Source: Frigoriglobus tundricola
Lineage (GTDB): Bacteria; Planctomycetota; Planctomycetia; Gemmatales; Gemmataceae
Length of the DNA: 64,000 bases
Direction of reading: 5' to 3'
Assembly: GCF_013128195.2 (NCBI RefSeq)
Contig: NZ_CP053452.2
Coordinates: forward strand, 7,688,001 to 7,752,000
The translations under genes were made by a program, and so were the position numbers. Positions 8,921 through 17,497 of this stretch are shown here, piece by piece; position 1 is the stretch's first letter, and the number at the start of each line of letters is the position of its first letter. The notes beneath the pieces were generated by a model. The model did not search any database, was not told where the DNA came from, and worked only from the letters and a program-made list of their open reading frames with translations.

Positions 8921-10079
8921 TTACTTCGGCAAGGAAGTTGCTCAAAACTAGACGAGTCCACATTGAGGCCCTGATGGGTCTTGCCATCGTCCGATAGGTT
9001 GCTGTGTCATGGCGATCACCTTGCCGGATTCTCGTGGGCTGTCCGACGACGTCATGCAGGCGTTGCGCGTGCGCGCGTTGCACGCGATCGAGTCCGGGTT
9101 CTCGCAAGCCGATGTGGCCCGCGTGCTGGGTGTGGCGGGTGAAACGGTGTCGCGTTGGTGGACGGCGTACACGACCGGCGGGTTGGACGCCCTGCCCCAG
9201 GATCGCACCGGGCGCCCGGTCGGAACCGGGCGCACCCTTTCCGACACACAGTGTGCTCATCTGCAACAGCTCCTGGACACAAAGAGCCCGGCGGATCTGG
9301 GGATCGCCGCGCCGGTGTGGAACCGTCGCGCGGTTCGCGATCTGATCCTCAAGGAGTACGGGCTCCGGATGCCGATCCGCACCGTGGGGGAATACCTGCG
9401 GCGCTGGGGCTACACGGCCAAGAAGCCGTCCCGCCACGCCCGCAAACAAGACCCCGACGAAGTGCGGGAGTGGCTCGAGCAGACGTACCCGGCCATTGAG
9501 AAGCTGGCCCGGGTGGAACGGGCCACCATCTTCTGGTGCGATGAAACGGGGGTCGCCGCCGACGCGTATCCCGGTTACGGGTACGCCCGCGCGGGCGAAC
9601 GGGCGACGATCCAGGTTCCCGATCCGCACATCCGGATCAACATGGTGTCCGGGATCAGCAACACGGGCGAGGTGCGGTTCATGACGTACGCGGGGACGAT
9701 GACCGCCGAACGGTTCATCGCGTTCCTGAAGCAGCTGCTGGCGACCGTGCCGGGCGCGATCTTTGTGATCGTGGATAGCTTGTCGGCCCACACCACGGAG
9801 ACGGTCGCCACGTGGGTACAAGAGCATGAGGAACGCGTGGCCGTGTTTTATCTGCCCCGGTACAGCCCCGAATTGAACCCCGACGAATATCTCAACAACG
9901 ACCTGAAGGGGAACGTGCATGACGCCGGCTTGCCCGACACCAGCAAGACCTTGCGATCGCGCGTCCAACGCTTCATGCACAAGCTCCTCATGCTCCCCAA
10001 ACACGTGATGAGCTACTTCCTCCACCCCAAGATCAGCTATTGCTCATCAGATTAATGACAATCTTGTTTGCCGAGGTAA
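8921..10079 (+). mobile_element. IS630-family insertion sequence, apparently intact
   Basis: A 1159-bp element. The left end TTACTTCGGCAAGGAAG and the complement of the right end TTACCTCGGCAAACAAG form 23-nt imperfect terminal inverted repeats (17 of 23 match). It is flanked by a TA duplication (8919-8920 and 10080-10081), the hallmark of IS630/Tc1-mariner transposition. It contains one full-length transposase gene. Because the disrupted host frame reconstructs exactly, the insertion looks recent. Confidence 0.9.
9009..10055 (+). CDS. IS630-family transposase
   Basis: 348 residues. N-terminal helix-turn-helix (about residues 25-60: SGFSQADVARVLGVAGETVSRWW), a second winged-helix-like segment (DLILKEYGLRMPIRTVGEYL), then a DDE_3 catalytic domain. 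The candidate catalytic triad is Asp in IFWCDETGVAADAYPGYGYA, Asp in VIVDSLSAHTT and Glu in YSPELNPDEYLNNDLKGNVHD. IS630 enzymes often have NxIEY at the last site, and DEY here is a plausible variant. The frame is intact and fills the element, so the IS may be active. Confidence 0.93.
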   Translation: MAITLPDSRGLSDDVMQALRVRALHAIESGFSQADVARVLGVAGETVSRWWTAYTTGGLDALPQDRTGRPVGTGRTLSDTQCAHLQQLLDTKSPADLGIAAPVWNRRAVRDLILKEYGLRMPIRTVGEYLRRWGYTAKKPSRHARKQDPDEVREWLEQTYPAIEKLARVERATIFWCDETGVAADAYPGYGYARAGERATIQVPDPHIRINMVSGISNTGEVRFMTYAGTMTAERFIAFLKQLLATVPGAIFVIVDSLSAHTTETVATWVQEHEERVAVFYLPRYSPELNPDEYLNNDLKGNVHDAGLPDTSKTLRSRVQRFMHKLLMLPKHVMSYFLHPKISYCSSD

Positions 10080-10271
10080 TACTGGGTCGCCGCGAGGTGG
10101 CCGACCTGCCACGCCACGTGCGACACGCCGCCCGCCGGGATCGTGAACCAGTCGTCCAGCGGGACCGTGTCCACGCGTTCCAGCGTGTACCGGCGGGCGA
10201 AATCGATCTGGTCGAGCGCTTCGGATAGGCGGGACATCGGGCTTTGTACCTACTGGTTCACGGGGACGGAA

Positions 10272-11420
10272 TCAGGCCCGTTGCTCCAGCGGCACGTACT
10301 TCACGCCGCTCTTGCCGATGGAAATCTGCTCGGGGCGGAAGATGCGGTTGCCGACGAGCTGTTCGGTCCAGTGCGCGAGCCACCCCGCCACCCGGGCGAT
10401 GGCGAAGATCGGGGTGAACACGTCGGTCGGGATGCCGAGCGACTGGTACACCACGCCCGAGTAGAAGTCCACGTTCGGGTAGATGCCCTTCGGCCCGTAG
10501 ATGCCGGCGCAGATGCGCTCCACCTCGAGGGCCGTCTCATAGGCCTTCGGCCGGCTCGTCTCCGCGAACATGTGTTCCGCGATCTCCTGGAGCACCGTCG
10601 CGCGGGCGTCCTTCACCTTGTACACGCGGTGCCCGAGGCCCATCACCTTGTACTTCGGGTCGGCGGCCCGCTTGGCGTCGAGCCACGGCTTCACCTTCTC
10701 CGGCCCGCCGATCTCCTCGAACTGCCGCAGCGCCTCTTCGTTCGCGCCGCCGTGCAGCGGGCCGGACAGCGCGCCGATGGCGGAGGCGATGGTCTGGTAC
10801 GGGGTGGCGAGCGTCGAGCCGGTCACGCGGGCGGCGAACGTGCTCGCGTTCATCTGGTGTTCGGCGTGCAGGATCAGGCACGCGTCCAGCACCTTCCGGG
10901 TGGCCGGCGTCGGCTCCTTGCCGAACAGCATGAAGAAGAAGTTGCCGGCGTGGTCGAGGTCGGCCCGCGGTTCGAGGATGTCCTCGCCGCGGCGGGTGCG
11001 GGCGAACGCGGCGACGAGGGTCGGCAGCGCGGCGATGAGGCGACACGACGCGTCCCAGTTCTTGGCCGGGTCGCTCACGGTCGGGCACGGGTAGAACATG
11101 CCCAGCGCCGCGACGGTGGCGTGCAGCGCGTCCATCGGGTGGCCGTCGGCCGGCAGGCAGCGGATCAGGTCTTTGAGCCGGAAGTGGATCGCCCGGCGCT
11201 GCCGCAGGTCGTGGTCGAACTCGGCCAGTTGCTTCTGGCTGGGCAACTCGCCTTTAATGAGCAGCCAGGCCACTTCCTCGAAGCTGCTCTCCTTCGCCAG
11301 TTCTTCGACCGCGATCCCGCGGTACTCCAGTACCGCTTTCTTGCCGTCAAGGAAGCTGACCGCGGATTTCGCGGCCGGCACGTCCTCAAGGCCCGGTTTG
11401 TAGTCGGCTTCGGTGCTCAT
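10272..11420 (-). CDS. gltA: Citrate synthase
   Basis: 382 residues, starting MSTEADYKPGLEDV at 11420; the frame extends upstream but reads as non-protein sequence. Condenses oxaloacetate and acetyl-CoA at entry to the TCA cycle. Motifs: EYRGIAVEELA, HRVYK region GLGHRVYKVKDAR with a catalytic His, GALSGPLHGGANEEAL with another His, and NVDFYSGVVYQSLGIP with the catalytic Asp. This short form is the dimeric Gram-positive/archaeal-like type rather than the long hexameric NADH-regulated form. An IS1595-type element ends 90 bp upstream of the start, so the native promoter may have been replaced or moved. Confidence 0.95.
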   Translation of the reverse strand: MSTEADYKPGLEDVPAAKSAVSFLDGKKAVLEYRGIAVEELAKESSFEEVAWLLIKGELPSQKQLAEFDHDLRQRRAIHFRLKDLIRCLPADGHPMDALHATVAALGMFYPCPTVSDPAKNWDASCRLIAALPTLVAAFARTRRGEDILEPRADLDHAGNFFFMLFGKEPTPATRKVLDACLILHAEHQMNASTFAARVTGSTLATPYQTIASAIGALSGPLHGGANEEALRQFEEIGGPEKVKPWLDAKRAADPKYKVMGLGHRVYKVKDARATVLQEIAEHMFAETSRPKAYETALEVERICAGIYGPKGIYPNVDFYSGVVYQSLGIPTDVFTPIFAIARVAGWLAHWTEQLVGNRIFRPEQISIGKSGVKYVPLEQRA

Positions 11421-11509
11421 GGACGGTCTCGATTGGCGGCGTGTGGGGAGCGTAAAGAAAATGTATGGCGGCCGGTGGGGAGTGGGCAGAGTGCCCGCGG
11501 AAAGCCGTT

Positions 11510-12561
11510 GGCTCATGAGGCCGTCGGGGTGGACAGGGGCAGGCCCAGTAGTGTGCGGACCATGCCCGCAACGCCGACCTTGTTGTATGCCCATTGGAAG
11601 ACGGCAACGTACTGGTGGAGGTAGTGCTTGCTGATCCCGCGGAACGGTCGCAGGAACGTGCGGAGGGCCGCCCACAGGCCCTCGAGCGTGTTATCGTGGA
11701 CCTCGCGGATCCCGTCCCCGTCGTCATCCCGAGCCCACTCCCGTTGGCCCGGGGTGTGGTTCACCGTGGCATGCCCGCGGCCCTCCGCGGACAGCCGCGC
11801 GTACCCCGACCACTCATCCGTGTATACGGTCGCGCCATCATCGGTATGTTCGGTCACGACCGCGATCAGGGTCTCCTGGTCCGTTCGTTCGACGACCTCC
11901 AGGACGATGGCCCCGGTGTCCCGGCTCACCACCCCGACCACCGGCGGGCGGTCGTTGGCGAAGTTCCCGTGCCCGCGCCGCTTGTTGGCCCGGCGTCGGG
12001 GCGGGTCGTCCGGGTTCGGGTGCCGGACCCCTTTTTTCCCCCGCATTCTGGAACATCTCGTCCGCTTCGGTCTCCGAGCCGGGGATCGCGCCGACCTGCG
12101 TGGCGGCTCCCGCGGCGCGTTCCTGGAACCGGTGCCGCAGATCCAGCAGGTGCATCCGATCGCACCCCAGTTCTCGCGCCAGTTGAGCGGTCGGGGTTCC
12201 TTGCGCGAACCCGCGGAAGATCAGAACCCACTGGGCCGGGGGCCGACGGGTGCCGTGGAGCGGGGTTCCGGTGTACGCATTGAACACCCGACCGCAATGG
12301 GTGCATCGGTAGTCCAGGACCGGTGCCCGATGCCGGGCCTGAACCCCCATCCCATCGGACCGGTGGCACCGCGGGCACGACAGACCGTCGGGGTGCAGCA
12401 AATCGACCAGATACCGGTAGCACGCGCCTGGGTCCATCAGGTCCACGATCGGGAAGTCCATCTCCCGGCCTCCAAAACCACGGCTACCGAACACCGGCGT
12501 ACTCTAACGCTCGACCGGGGAATGGGAAAAGACCAGTTCCACCCCGACGGCCTCATGAGCC
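11510..12561 (-). mobile_element. IS1595-family insertion sequence with frameshifted transposase
   Basis: A 1052-bp element bounded by perfect 24-bp terminal inverted repeats beginning GGCTCATGAGGCCGTCGGGG (11510-11533 and the complement at 12538-12561). Direct repeats AGCCGTT (11503-11509 and 12562-12568) flank it. IS1595 elements usually make 8-bp duplications; only 7 bp are identical here. It sits between the citrate synthase start and the end of a glycosyltransferase gene. The perfect ends suggest recent arrival. Confidence 0.9.
11513..12461 (-). pseudogene. IS1595-family transposase, disrupted by a +1 frameshift
   Basis: The N-terminal frame starts MDFPIVDLMDPGACYRYL at 12461. It has a zinc-ribbon (CPRC near HPDGLSCPRCHRSDG, and YRCTHCGRVFNAYTG) and the LRHRFQERA helix, then the ISXO2-like catalytic start ADEMFQNAGEK. 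It continues in another frame from a run of six A on the coding strand (12032-12037): KGVRHPNPDDPPRRRANK, VYTDEWSGYARL and HDNTLEGLWAALRTFLRPFRGI. One A fewer in the run would join both frames as NAGEKGVRHPNPDD, the family's usual sequence. The shift needed is +1, not the classic -1. Either the gene is dead or polymerase slippage on A6 makes some full-length enzyme. The stop codon lies inside the terminal repeat. Confidence 0.85.
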
Positions 12562-12597
12562 AGCCGTTCAGTAAGGGCGTTCATCGGAACCCGGGGC

Positions 12598-14274
12598 TCA
12601 GCGGTGCGTTACGGCGACGACCCGGAACACCAGTACGTGGAGCCGGCCGGTGCGCCGGTTCTCCATCGGCGTGCGGCCGTCGTAGTACCCCGGTGCGAGT
12701 CGGAGGGGGAACTCGTCGCCGGTCGTCACGGCGTCGATTTGTTCCAGCACGATCTCGGGGTGCCGGGCCAGTACCGCGAGGAATTCGGGCATATCGTGGA
12801 CCGCGAGCAGGTCTCCCGGTCGAAGTGCCCGCTCGTTCAGTTGAAGAGGCGTCAGCCCCTCGCGGTCGGCGTAGTACGAGAACCCCCACCAGCTCAGGTG
12901 CCAGAACGTGCCGCCTTCAACCGGGCGGTTCGTTCCGTGCGCCACCTCGAAAGCCGCCGCTTTTCCCGCTCGGGCTTCGAGGACGTCGGCGCCGAAAAAG
13001 AGCAGCGCCAGTGCGACCCCGAAGGACGCGATCACCGCCGCCGTGTGCGGCGGAACGCTCCGCCGGTGCGCCAACCGCCCCACAACAAGAGTCATGACCA
13101 GCACCGGACCCACGACCCGCCGGGCGGCCGGGAAGGGCGACAGCGCAAAGTACCCGCCGAGTTCCAATACGAACCAGGCCAACAGGAACCCGTTCAGCGA
13201 CCGGTCGGGGGCGGTCGGGGTGCGGTTCTCGCGCAACAGTTCCCAGCCGGCGCGGGCGAAGGTGCCCCACACGAGTGCCGCGAGCAAACCGTACACGACG
13301 TTCGAGGGCGTGAGCACCGGCTTACCGTTGCTGCCCGTAATCAGTGCGCCTTGTGACGGAACGATGGCCAGCAGCGCGAAGCCGGTGGCGACACCCGCGC
13401 CCGCCAGGAGAGTCGCGCGATTCGACCATCTCAGTGCCTTGAGTCCGAGAAGGGCCACCGCCGGCGCCAGGCCCGCCACCTGACTGAACAGCGGCAGCAC
13501 CAGATGTCCCGCGCGTTGAACGGGGCTTCCCTGCCGCTGGCGGAACTGAACCAGAAAGTGCGAGTCCCCCTGTGCGAGCGCGACCAGGCACTCCCAACCG
13601 ACCGCGAGGGCGACGGCGCAGGTCACCACCGCCACGCCCCGCACCGGGCGCCCGCGCAGGACGCAATACGTCAGGATGGTCGCACACGAAACGAGTCCCG
13701 TGTACTTGGTCTGGATGGCCAACCCCGCCAGCAGCCCGGCGGCGAGCGCCAACAGCCACGAATCCCGCTCGACCGACCGCACGACAACGGCGAGGGCGGT
13801 CAACCCGAGTGCGAGAACCGGTACGTCCAACATGAAGTTGAAGCCCGGCAGGATGGTCGGGGAAATCAGGCCGAGCCAGACGAGCGGCACGCGCAAGGTT
13901 GGAGCCAGCCGCGTGGAGAGAAAGGCAATCGCGCCCGCAAGAATCAGGGCGAACGGCGCGAGCCACAGCTTGAGGTAGACGGGGCGGTCGCCCACAAGGG
14001 TGATACCCGCCCCGAGCCAGTAGAGGAACACGGGCGGGCTGAGCAGTTCGTTCGCCGGCGTAACGTAGGGTGAACCGTACCGGAACGCGTAGGGGTCGAG
14101 CGGGTGAGCCGCGAACTCCGCGCCGTAGGCCAGAAACACGTGGTCGTCGATGTGAACGGGCTTGACGGCGTTGAGTGCCGTCAGCAGCAATCCGGCCGTG
14201 ATCGCGTGACCCCACGGAACCCTTTGCGGAGCGGGCGGCGCGTGGGGGTGGGTCGGAGATTCCGTCTCGTCCAT
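12598..14274 (-). CDS. Multi-spanning glycosyltransferase, GT39/ArnT-like
   Basis: 558 residues with about ten hydrophobic segments (for example TAGLLLTALNAV, LWLAPFALILAGAIAFLS, GVAVVTCAVALAVGW, VVLPLF region, VIASFGVALALLFFG). The first luminal loop carries VHIDDHVFLAYGAEF, the acidic pair typical of dolichyl-phosphate-mannose or polyprenyl-linked glycosyltransferases of the GT-C fold. A soluble C-terminal domain follows (FWHLSWWGFSYYADREG). Likely transfers a sugar from a polyprenyl phosphate donor on the outer face of the membrane; acceptor unknown. It ends 36 bp before the IS1595 right boundary and is intact. Confidence 0.75.
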   Translation of the reverse strand: MDETESPTHPHAPPAPQRVPWGHAITAGLLLTALNAVKPVHIDDHVFLAYGAEFAAHPLDPYAFRYGSPYVTPANELLSPPVFLYWLGAGITLVGDRPVYLKLWLAPFALILAGAIAFLSTRLAPTLRVPLVWLGLISPTILPGFNFMLDVPVLALGLTALAVVVRSVERDSWLLALAAGLLAGLAIQTKYTGLVSCATILTYCVLRGRPVRGVAVVTCAVALAVGWECLVALAQGDSHFLVQFRQRQGSPVQRAGHLVLPLFSQVAGLAPAVALLGLKALRWSNRATLLAGAGVATGFALLAIVPSQGALITGSNGKPVLTPSNVVYGLLAALVWGTFARAGWELLRENRTPTAPDRSLNGFLLAWFVLELGGYFALSPFPAARRVVGPVLVMTLVVGRLAHRRSVPPHTAAVIASFGVALALLFFGADVLEARAGKAAAFEVAHGTNRPVEGGTFWHLSWWGFSYYADREGLTPLQLNERALRPGDLLAVHDMPEFLAVLARHPEIVLEQIDAVTTGDEFPLRLAPGYYDGRTPMENRRTGRLHVLVFRVVAVTHR

Positions 14275-14394
14275 CCGGGCGCTCCCGTCCTGGGCTGCCG
14301 TGCCGACTCAGGGCATGACTCGGAACTGGCGTATGACGTATCCGCTCCGGTGGTTGCGTGCAAGACCACCGGAGCTGTGGCCCGGAGATCGGTC

Positions 14395-15099
14395 TCACTT
14401 CTTCGGCGTGATCTTGACCGTGCGGAACGCGACCGGGCCGTGGTCGCCCTGGAACATAAGCGGGCCGGTCGGGTGCTCCTTGCCGGTCAACCCGCTCCCG
14501 GTCGAGCCCTTCACTTCCACGTTCTCGTGAATCACCACGTCATTGAACGTCACCTTGACGAATTTGGCGTTGGCGGTCTTCTTCTCGCCCTCGAACTTCG
14601 GTGCCTGGAAGTCGATGACGAACGTCTGCCACTCGCCCGGCTTTTTGCACACGTTCTTCTTCGGCGCGGCGGTGGTGTAGATGCCGCCCATGTCGCCGGG
14701 CTTGAGCTGGGCGTCCGGCTTGCCGAAGCTGTCGAGGATCTGCACCTCGTACTCGCCCATCAGGTACACGCCGGAGTTCGACCCCTTCGGGATCATGAAC
14801 TCGACTTCCACGTGGACGTCGCCGAATTTGGCCTCGGTGTAGATGTCGCAGCCGGGCGTGATGTTGGCCAGTGCCGAGCCCGTACCGGCGGGCGCGTTGT
14901 TGACGCCGCCGAGGAGCTGGTCGGGCTTCTTCGCGTCGAACCCGACGGCACACACTTGCCAGTGGCTCTTCTTCTCGTCGCGGGCTTTCCAGCCGTCGAG
15001 GTTCTTGCCGTTGAACGCCACGATCGGCTTTTCGTCGGCCGCGGGGGCGGGAAGGATGGCGAACGCGACGGCGACCGCCGGGAGGAAGAGGCGGAACAT
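14395..15099 (-). CDS. Secreted DUF1080 (3-keto-disaccharide hydrolase-like) protein
   Basis: 234 residues beginning with a signal peptide (MFRLFLPAVAVAFAILPAPA). The body is a concanavalin-like jelly roll of the DUF1080 family: PIVAFNGKNLDGWKARD, EVEFMIPKGSNSGVYLMG, YEVQILDSFGKPD and the end GPLMFQGDHGPVAFRTVKI. Planctomycetes encode many copies; characterised members act on 3-keto sugars or bind glycans. Exported to the periplasm or paryphoplasm. It is a single gene with no operon partner. Confidence 0.88.
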   Translation of the reverse strand: MFRLFLPAVAVAFAILPAPAADEKPIVAFNGKNLDGWKARDEKKSHWQVCAVGFDAKKPDQLLGGVNNAPAGTGSALANITPGCDIYTEAKFGDVHVEVEFMIPKGSNSGVYLMGEYEVQILDSFGKPDAQLKPGDMGGIYTTAAPKKNVCKKPGEWQTFVIDFQAPKFEGEKKTANAKFVKVTFNDVVIHENVEVKGSTGSGLTGKEHPTGPLMFQGDHGPVAFRTVKITPKK

Positions 15100-15182
15100 G
15101 AGGCACCGTGGGGAAGGGGAGCTGGCGGGAGGGAACGCGAAGGAGATGCTAACCGACCACCGAGCGAACGGCCAGAGTGAGC

Positions 15183-15358
15183 GGGCGGGTGAGACGTCGG
15201 CGCGGAGGTGCGCGCCGGCGTTGCTGTCATGAACCGCAGAGGTAGTCTCGATTGGGTATCAAAGACCCCTCACCCGGCTCGAAGACTCGCCCGAGTTCAC
15301 CTCAGAGATTCACCAGAGCAACGTTGGCGCGGAGGACCGCGCCAACGTCTCACCCGCC
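15183..15358. repeat. Nested inverted repeats between the DUF1080 and Ro60 genes
   Basis: Two related hairpins, CGTCGGCGCG...CGCGCCGGCG (about 15192-15217) and the perfect 11-bp CGTTGGCGCGG...CCGCGCCAACG (about 15322-15347), also pair with each other across about 130 bp because GGCGGGTGAGACGTCGGCGC has a near-exact complement ending at 15358. The right copy ends about a dozen bases from the Ro60 stop codon, so it could act as a transcription terminator or be a REP-like dispersed element. No gene is visible in this roughly 270-bp gap. Confidence 0.55.
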
Positions 15359-15370
15359 GGCTCGCACGGG

Positions 15371-16960
15371 TCACTCCGCTCGCCGGGCCGGCAGCGGGTA
15401 CTCCAGGATCTCCTGGAGCAGTTCCAGCTTGCTCGGCCGGGCGAGCAGCGGGACCAGGTTCGGCAGCGCGTAGTAGTCCCCGTTGAACTGGTAGGCGTCG
15501 GCCGCGATCCCGGCCGCCTTGCACTCGTCTTCGAGTTGCGTGGTCGCCCCCACAACCTTGACGAAGCACACGGCGGGGTCCGCCTTCAGTTCCTCGCGGT
15601 ACTTCCGCAGCGCCGGCACGAACCGCGGCTCAGCGTTCTCGCCCTCGTCCGTGACGACGACGATCTGCTCGACGTACTGCTTCTTGCGGCGCAGTTGCTC
15701 GACGCCGACCCCGACCGAGGTGCTACCCCCCGCCGTGATCCCCGTGAGCGCCCGCTCCCACGCGGCCAGCTCCGGCCCGGCGGCTTCCACCGGGTACGCG
15801 ATCGAGTCGAAGGCGTACACGAACAGGTCCTTGTCCGCGACCGCCGCGAGCAGCGCGCCGAGCCGCTTGCCGATCTCGATGGCCTGGCTCATCGAGCCGG
15901 ACTTGTCGATCAGCAGCGCCGTCGGCCGCGCGATCCGGCCCCGCGCCTTCACCTGGGCGTCCGCCACGCCTTCGAGCTTCTTCCGGACGTCCGCGGACAC
16001 GGGCACCGACTCCAGCGCCTTCTCGGCCTTGAACGCGCTGACTCGGGATGCCGTCTTAGCGGACTCCAGCTTCTGCTCGATGAGCGCCTTGACGCCCGCG
16101 TCCTCGAACGCGCCCCGCTTGCGGAGCATGTCCAGGCTGTTGATCACCTCCTGCGGCGACATCCGGCCCACCAGCGCCTTCAGCACCTTCGGAGAGGCGG
16201 CCTTTACGAGCCCGATCGCCACACGGAACGGCACGTCGAACGCCGTGATGAGCTTGGCCTGCTCGTCCGGCGCCTCGGCCTTGGCCAGTTCCTTGAGGCC
16301 CGCGAGCTTCGACCCGGCCGGCGGCTCCTCGTCGAAGAGCACCGCCTGGGCGCGCGGTCCCGGCTTGACGTGCAGCAGCGCGTAGAGCCGCTTCAGCGTC
16401 TTGCGCGCGGTGAGGGCCGTGGAGTCGAACCAGTCGGCGTCCGCCTCCCGCTCGCGCAGGTACCGGGTGACTTCCGTCTTGAGCGACCGCGGCACGTTGC
16501 GGAACAGCCCGAAGGTGTCCGTAAGGGTAACGGTCCCGCTCTGGGAAGCCTTCAGCTTGCCCGGCTTCTTGCCCTTGCGCTGGACCTTCGGCCGGAACGC
16601 CGCGTCCGGCACGTCGTCGGGCTTCTTGTCCACCTCGATCGCCACGTCCTCCTTGCGGCCGTGGATGAAGTCGATGACGCGGCCGACCTGGTACGGCGGC
16701 AGGTCGCGCAGCAGCGCGAGCCCGGTGTCGCGGTGGCCCGGGAAGTCGGACAGCGCGAGCGTGACGACGAACATTTCCTTGTGGTCGCGCACGTCGCCGT
16801 GGTCAGCGTACCACGCCGCGAGGCGGACGTAGAACCGCGGGTCCTGCTTCACCAGTTCGGCGTGCAGCGGGTGAACCAGACCCAGCTTCCGGTGCGGGCA
16901 GGTGAGGAGGCTGTTCAGCATGGACAGCCGCAGGTCCGCTTCGGTCTTCGACATCGTCAT
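15371..16960 (-). CDS. rsr: Ro60-like RNA-binding protein (TROVE plus vWA domains)
   Basis: 529 residues from the ATG at 16960, which has GGAGG eight bases upstream. The N-terminal two thirds is helical and matches the TROVE ring, most clearly DPRFYVRLAAWYADHGDVRD, PPYQVGRVIDFI and the closing block MSPQEVINSLDMLRKRGAF with SRVSAFKAEKALE. A C-terminal von Willebrand A domain carries a complete MIDAS: DKSGSMS near residue 352, GGSTS near 413 and TDEGEN near 437. This is the architecture of Ro60/Rsr, a ring protein that binds misfolded RNAs and Y RNAs and in Deinococcus works with exoribonucleases. Directly upstream on the same strand is an array of four tRNA-mimicking RNAs, strong context support. 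Divergence from animal Ro60 is high, so the family call rests on architecture plus context. Confidence 0.82.
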   Translation of the reverse strand: MTMSKTEADLRLSMLNSLLTCPHRKLGLVHPLHAELVKQDPRFYVRLAAWYADHGDVRDHKEMFVVTLALSDFPGHRDTGLALLRDLPPYQVGRVIDFIHGRKEDVAIEVDKKPDDVPDAAFRPKVQRKGKKPGKLKASQSGTVTLTDTFGLFRNVPRSLKTEVTRYLREREADADWFDSTALTARKTLKRLYALLHVKPGPRAQAVLFDEEPPAGSKLAGLKELAKAEAPDEQAKLITAFDVPFRVAIGLVKAASPKVLKALVGRMSPQEVINSLDMLRKRGAFEDAGVKALIEQKLESAKTASRVSAFKAEKALESVPVSADVRKKLEGVADAQVKARGRIARPTALLIDKSGSMSQAIEIGKRLGALLAAVADKDLFVYAFDSIAYPVEAAGPELAAWERALTGITAGGSTSVGVGVEQLRRKKQYVEQIVVVTDEGENAEPRFVPALRKYREELKADPAVCFVKVVGATTQLEDECKAAGIAADAYQFNGDYYALPNLVPLLARPSKLELLQEILEYPLPARRAE

Positions 16961-17000
16961 GGCGTGGCCCTCCGGCGCAACTGGCGCATCTAACAAAGAA

Positions 17001-17046
17001 CCCAGGGCGCTGCCCTGGGCTGGGGAATCGCACCCTTGCAGGGTGC
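17001..17046. repeat. Two small hairpins in the Ro60 5' leader (REP-like)
   Basis: CCCAGGGC, three bases, GCCCTGGG (17001-17019) and GCACCC, five bases, GGGTGC (17030-17046) lie between the last Y RNA and the Ro60 start. The pair resembles a dispersed palindromic unit of planctomycete intergenic DNA. It may affect Ro60 mRNA folding or separate it from Y RNA transcription; that is inference. Confidence 0.5.
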
Positions 17047-17106
17047 CGTTTCGGATTTCCGCCCGAGGGGGCTGGGATCGTTCAGCGTGGGGCCGTGCCC
17101 CAGATC

Positions 17107-17266
17107 AAAAGAATCCACCCGTACAAGTCACGTTGGCGCCCCGTAACGGGGACGAGCATTGCCTTCGACCACTCGGCCACTCCCCGTATCGGGGAGGTGG
17201 GATTCGAACCCACGTATCGCGAACGATGATGCGTGTACGCCGTCGTCTTCGGGTACGGGTTGGTTC
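17107..17266 (-). ncRNA. Y RNA 4: tRNA-mimicking RNA, Ser-like (class II) module
   Basis: About 160 nt. The 5' end ACCCGTAC pairs with GTACGGGT just before the terminal T-run (complement of 17107-17110). Inside, an incomplete stem (GGCG/CGCC) precedes the tRNA-like part. That part starts with the tRNA 3' half: an ATCG-TTCG-CGAT variable arm, a T arm of five base pairs with loop TTCGAAT, and CTCCCCG. A three-base loop joins it to CGGGGAG, a perfect seven-pair acceptor helix. Next comes the D arm TGGCCGAGTGGTCGAAGGC, typical of tRNA-Ser. The order 3' half then 5' half and the closed acceptor end exclude an ordinary tRNA. The 3' end lies about 150 bp before the Ro60 start. Confidence 0.8.
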
Positions 17267-17274
17267 CGTTGTTT

Positions 17275-17436
17275 AAAAAATCGTCCGTGCAAGTCCGGGA
17301 AGCGGTTCAACTTGACAGTTGCGTATGCCATTTCGCCATACCGCTCATTTCTGAGCGACAGCGGGATTCGAACCCGCAGACACTTTCGTGTCACTGTTGC
17401 GTGCTTGTACGCTTTCCTGGTGGGGTACGGACAAGC
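17275..17436 (-). ncRNA. Y RNA 3: tRNA-mimicking RNA, Leu-like (class II) module
   Basis: About 162 nt. Basal stem TGTCCGT/ACGGACG ending in six T (complement of 17275-17280); middle stem GGAAAGCG/CGCTTCC. The anticodon stem ACAGT/ACTGT forms between the leading 3' half and the trailing 5' half. The long variable arm is GACAC-GAAA-GTGTC, and the T arm is GCGGG-TTCGAAT-CCCGC. The acceptor analogue TGTCGCTCA/TGAGCGGTA is nine pairs capped by a GAAA tetraloop. The D arm TGGCGAAATGGCATACGC is Leu-like. Two independent long-range helices (acceptor and anticodon stems) support the permuted fold. Confidence 0.85.
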
Positions 17437-17497
17437 TCCGTCGTGCCTGGCGGCCTGTCGCCGCGAAGCGCGGCTTTACGGCTGCTTCATATGCTCT

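Larger units (their letters stand above)
8582..10237 (-). pseudogene. DinB-family protein gene split by an IS630-type insertion
   Basis: The N-terminal part (start MSRLSEALDQIDFARRY at 10237) runs to base 10082 and encodes HVAWQVGHLAATQ. The C-terminal part resumes at 8918 with YRLCLERLRPRTAADEDVIP and ends KPIW at 8582. Removing 8921-10079 and one TA restores an uninterrupted frame through AATQYRLCLERL, giving a protein of about 160 residues. Conserved histidines (HVAWQVGHL and PLHEMIHCGQLALIRRML) match the DinB/DUF664 metal-binding four-helix bundle, a family of putative metalloenzymes and thiol transferases. With the insertion, the N-terminal fragment terminates in IS sequence after ten extra codons. 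The gene is almost certainly inactive now. Confidence 0.88.

Noticed and set aside
12030-12040. Programmed -1 frameshift in the IS1595 transposase
   Set aside because: The downstream frame is +1 relative to the upstream one. A6 could support slippage, but a standard -1 site would enter the wrong frame.
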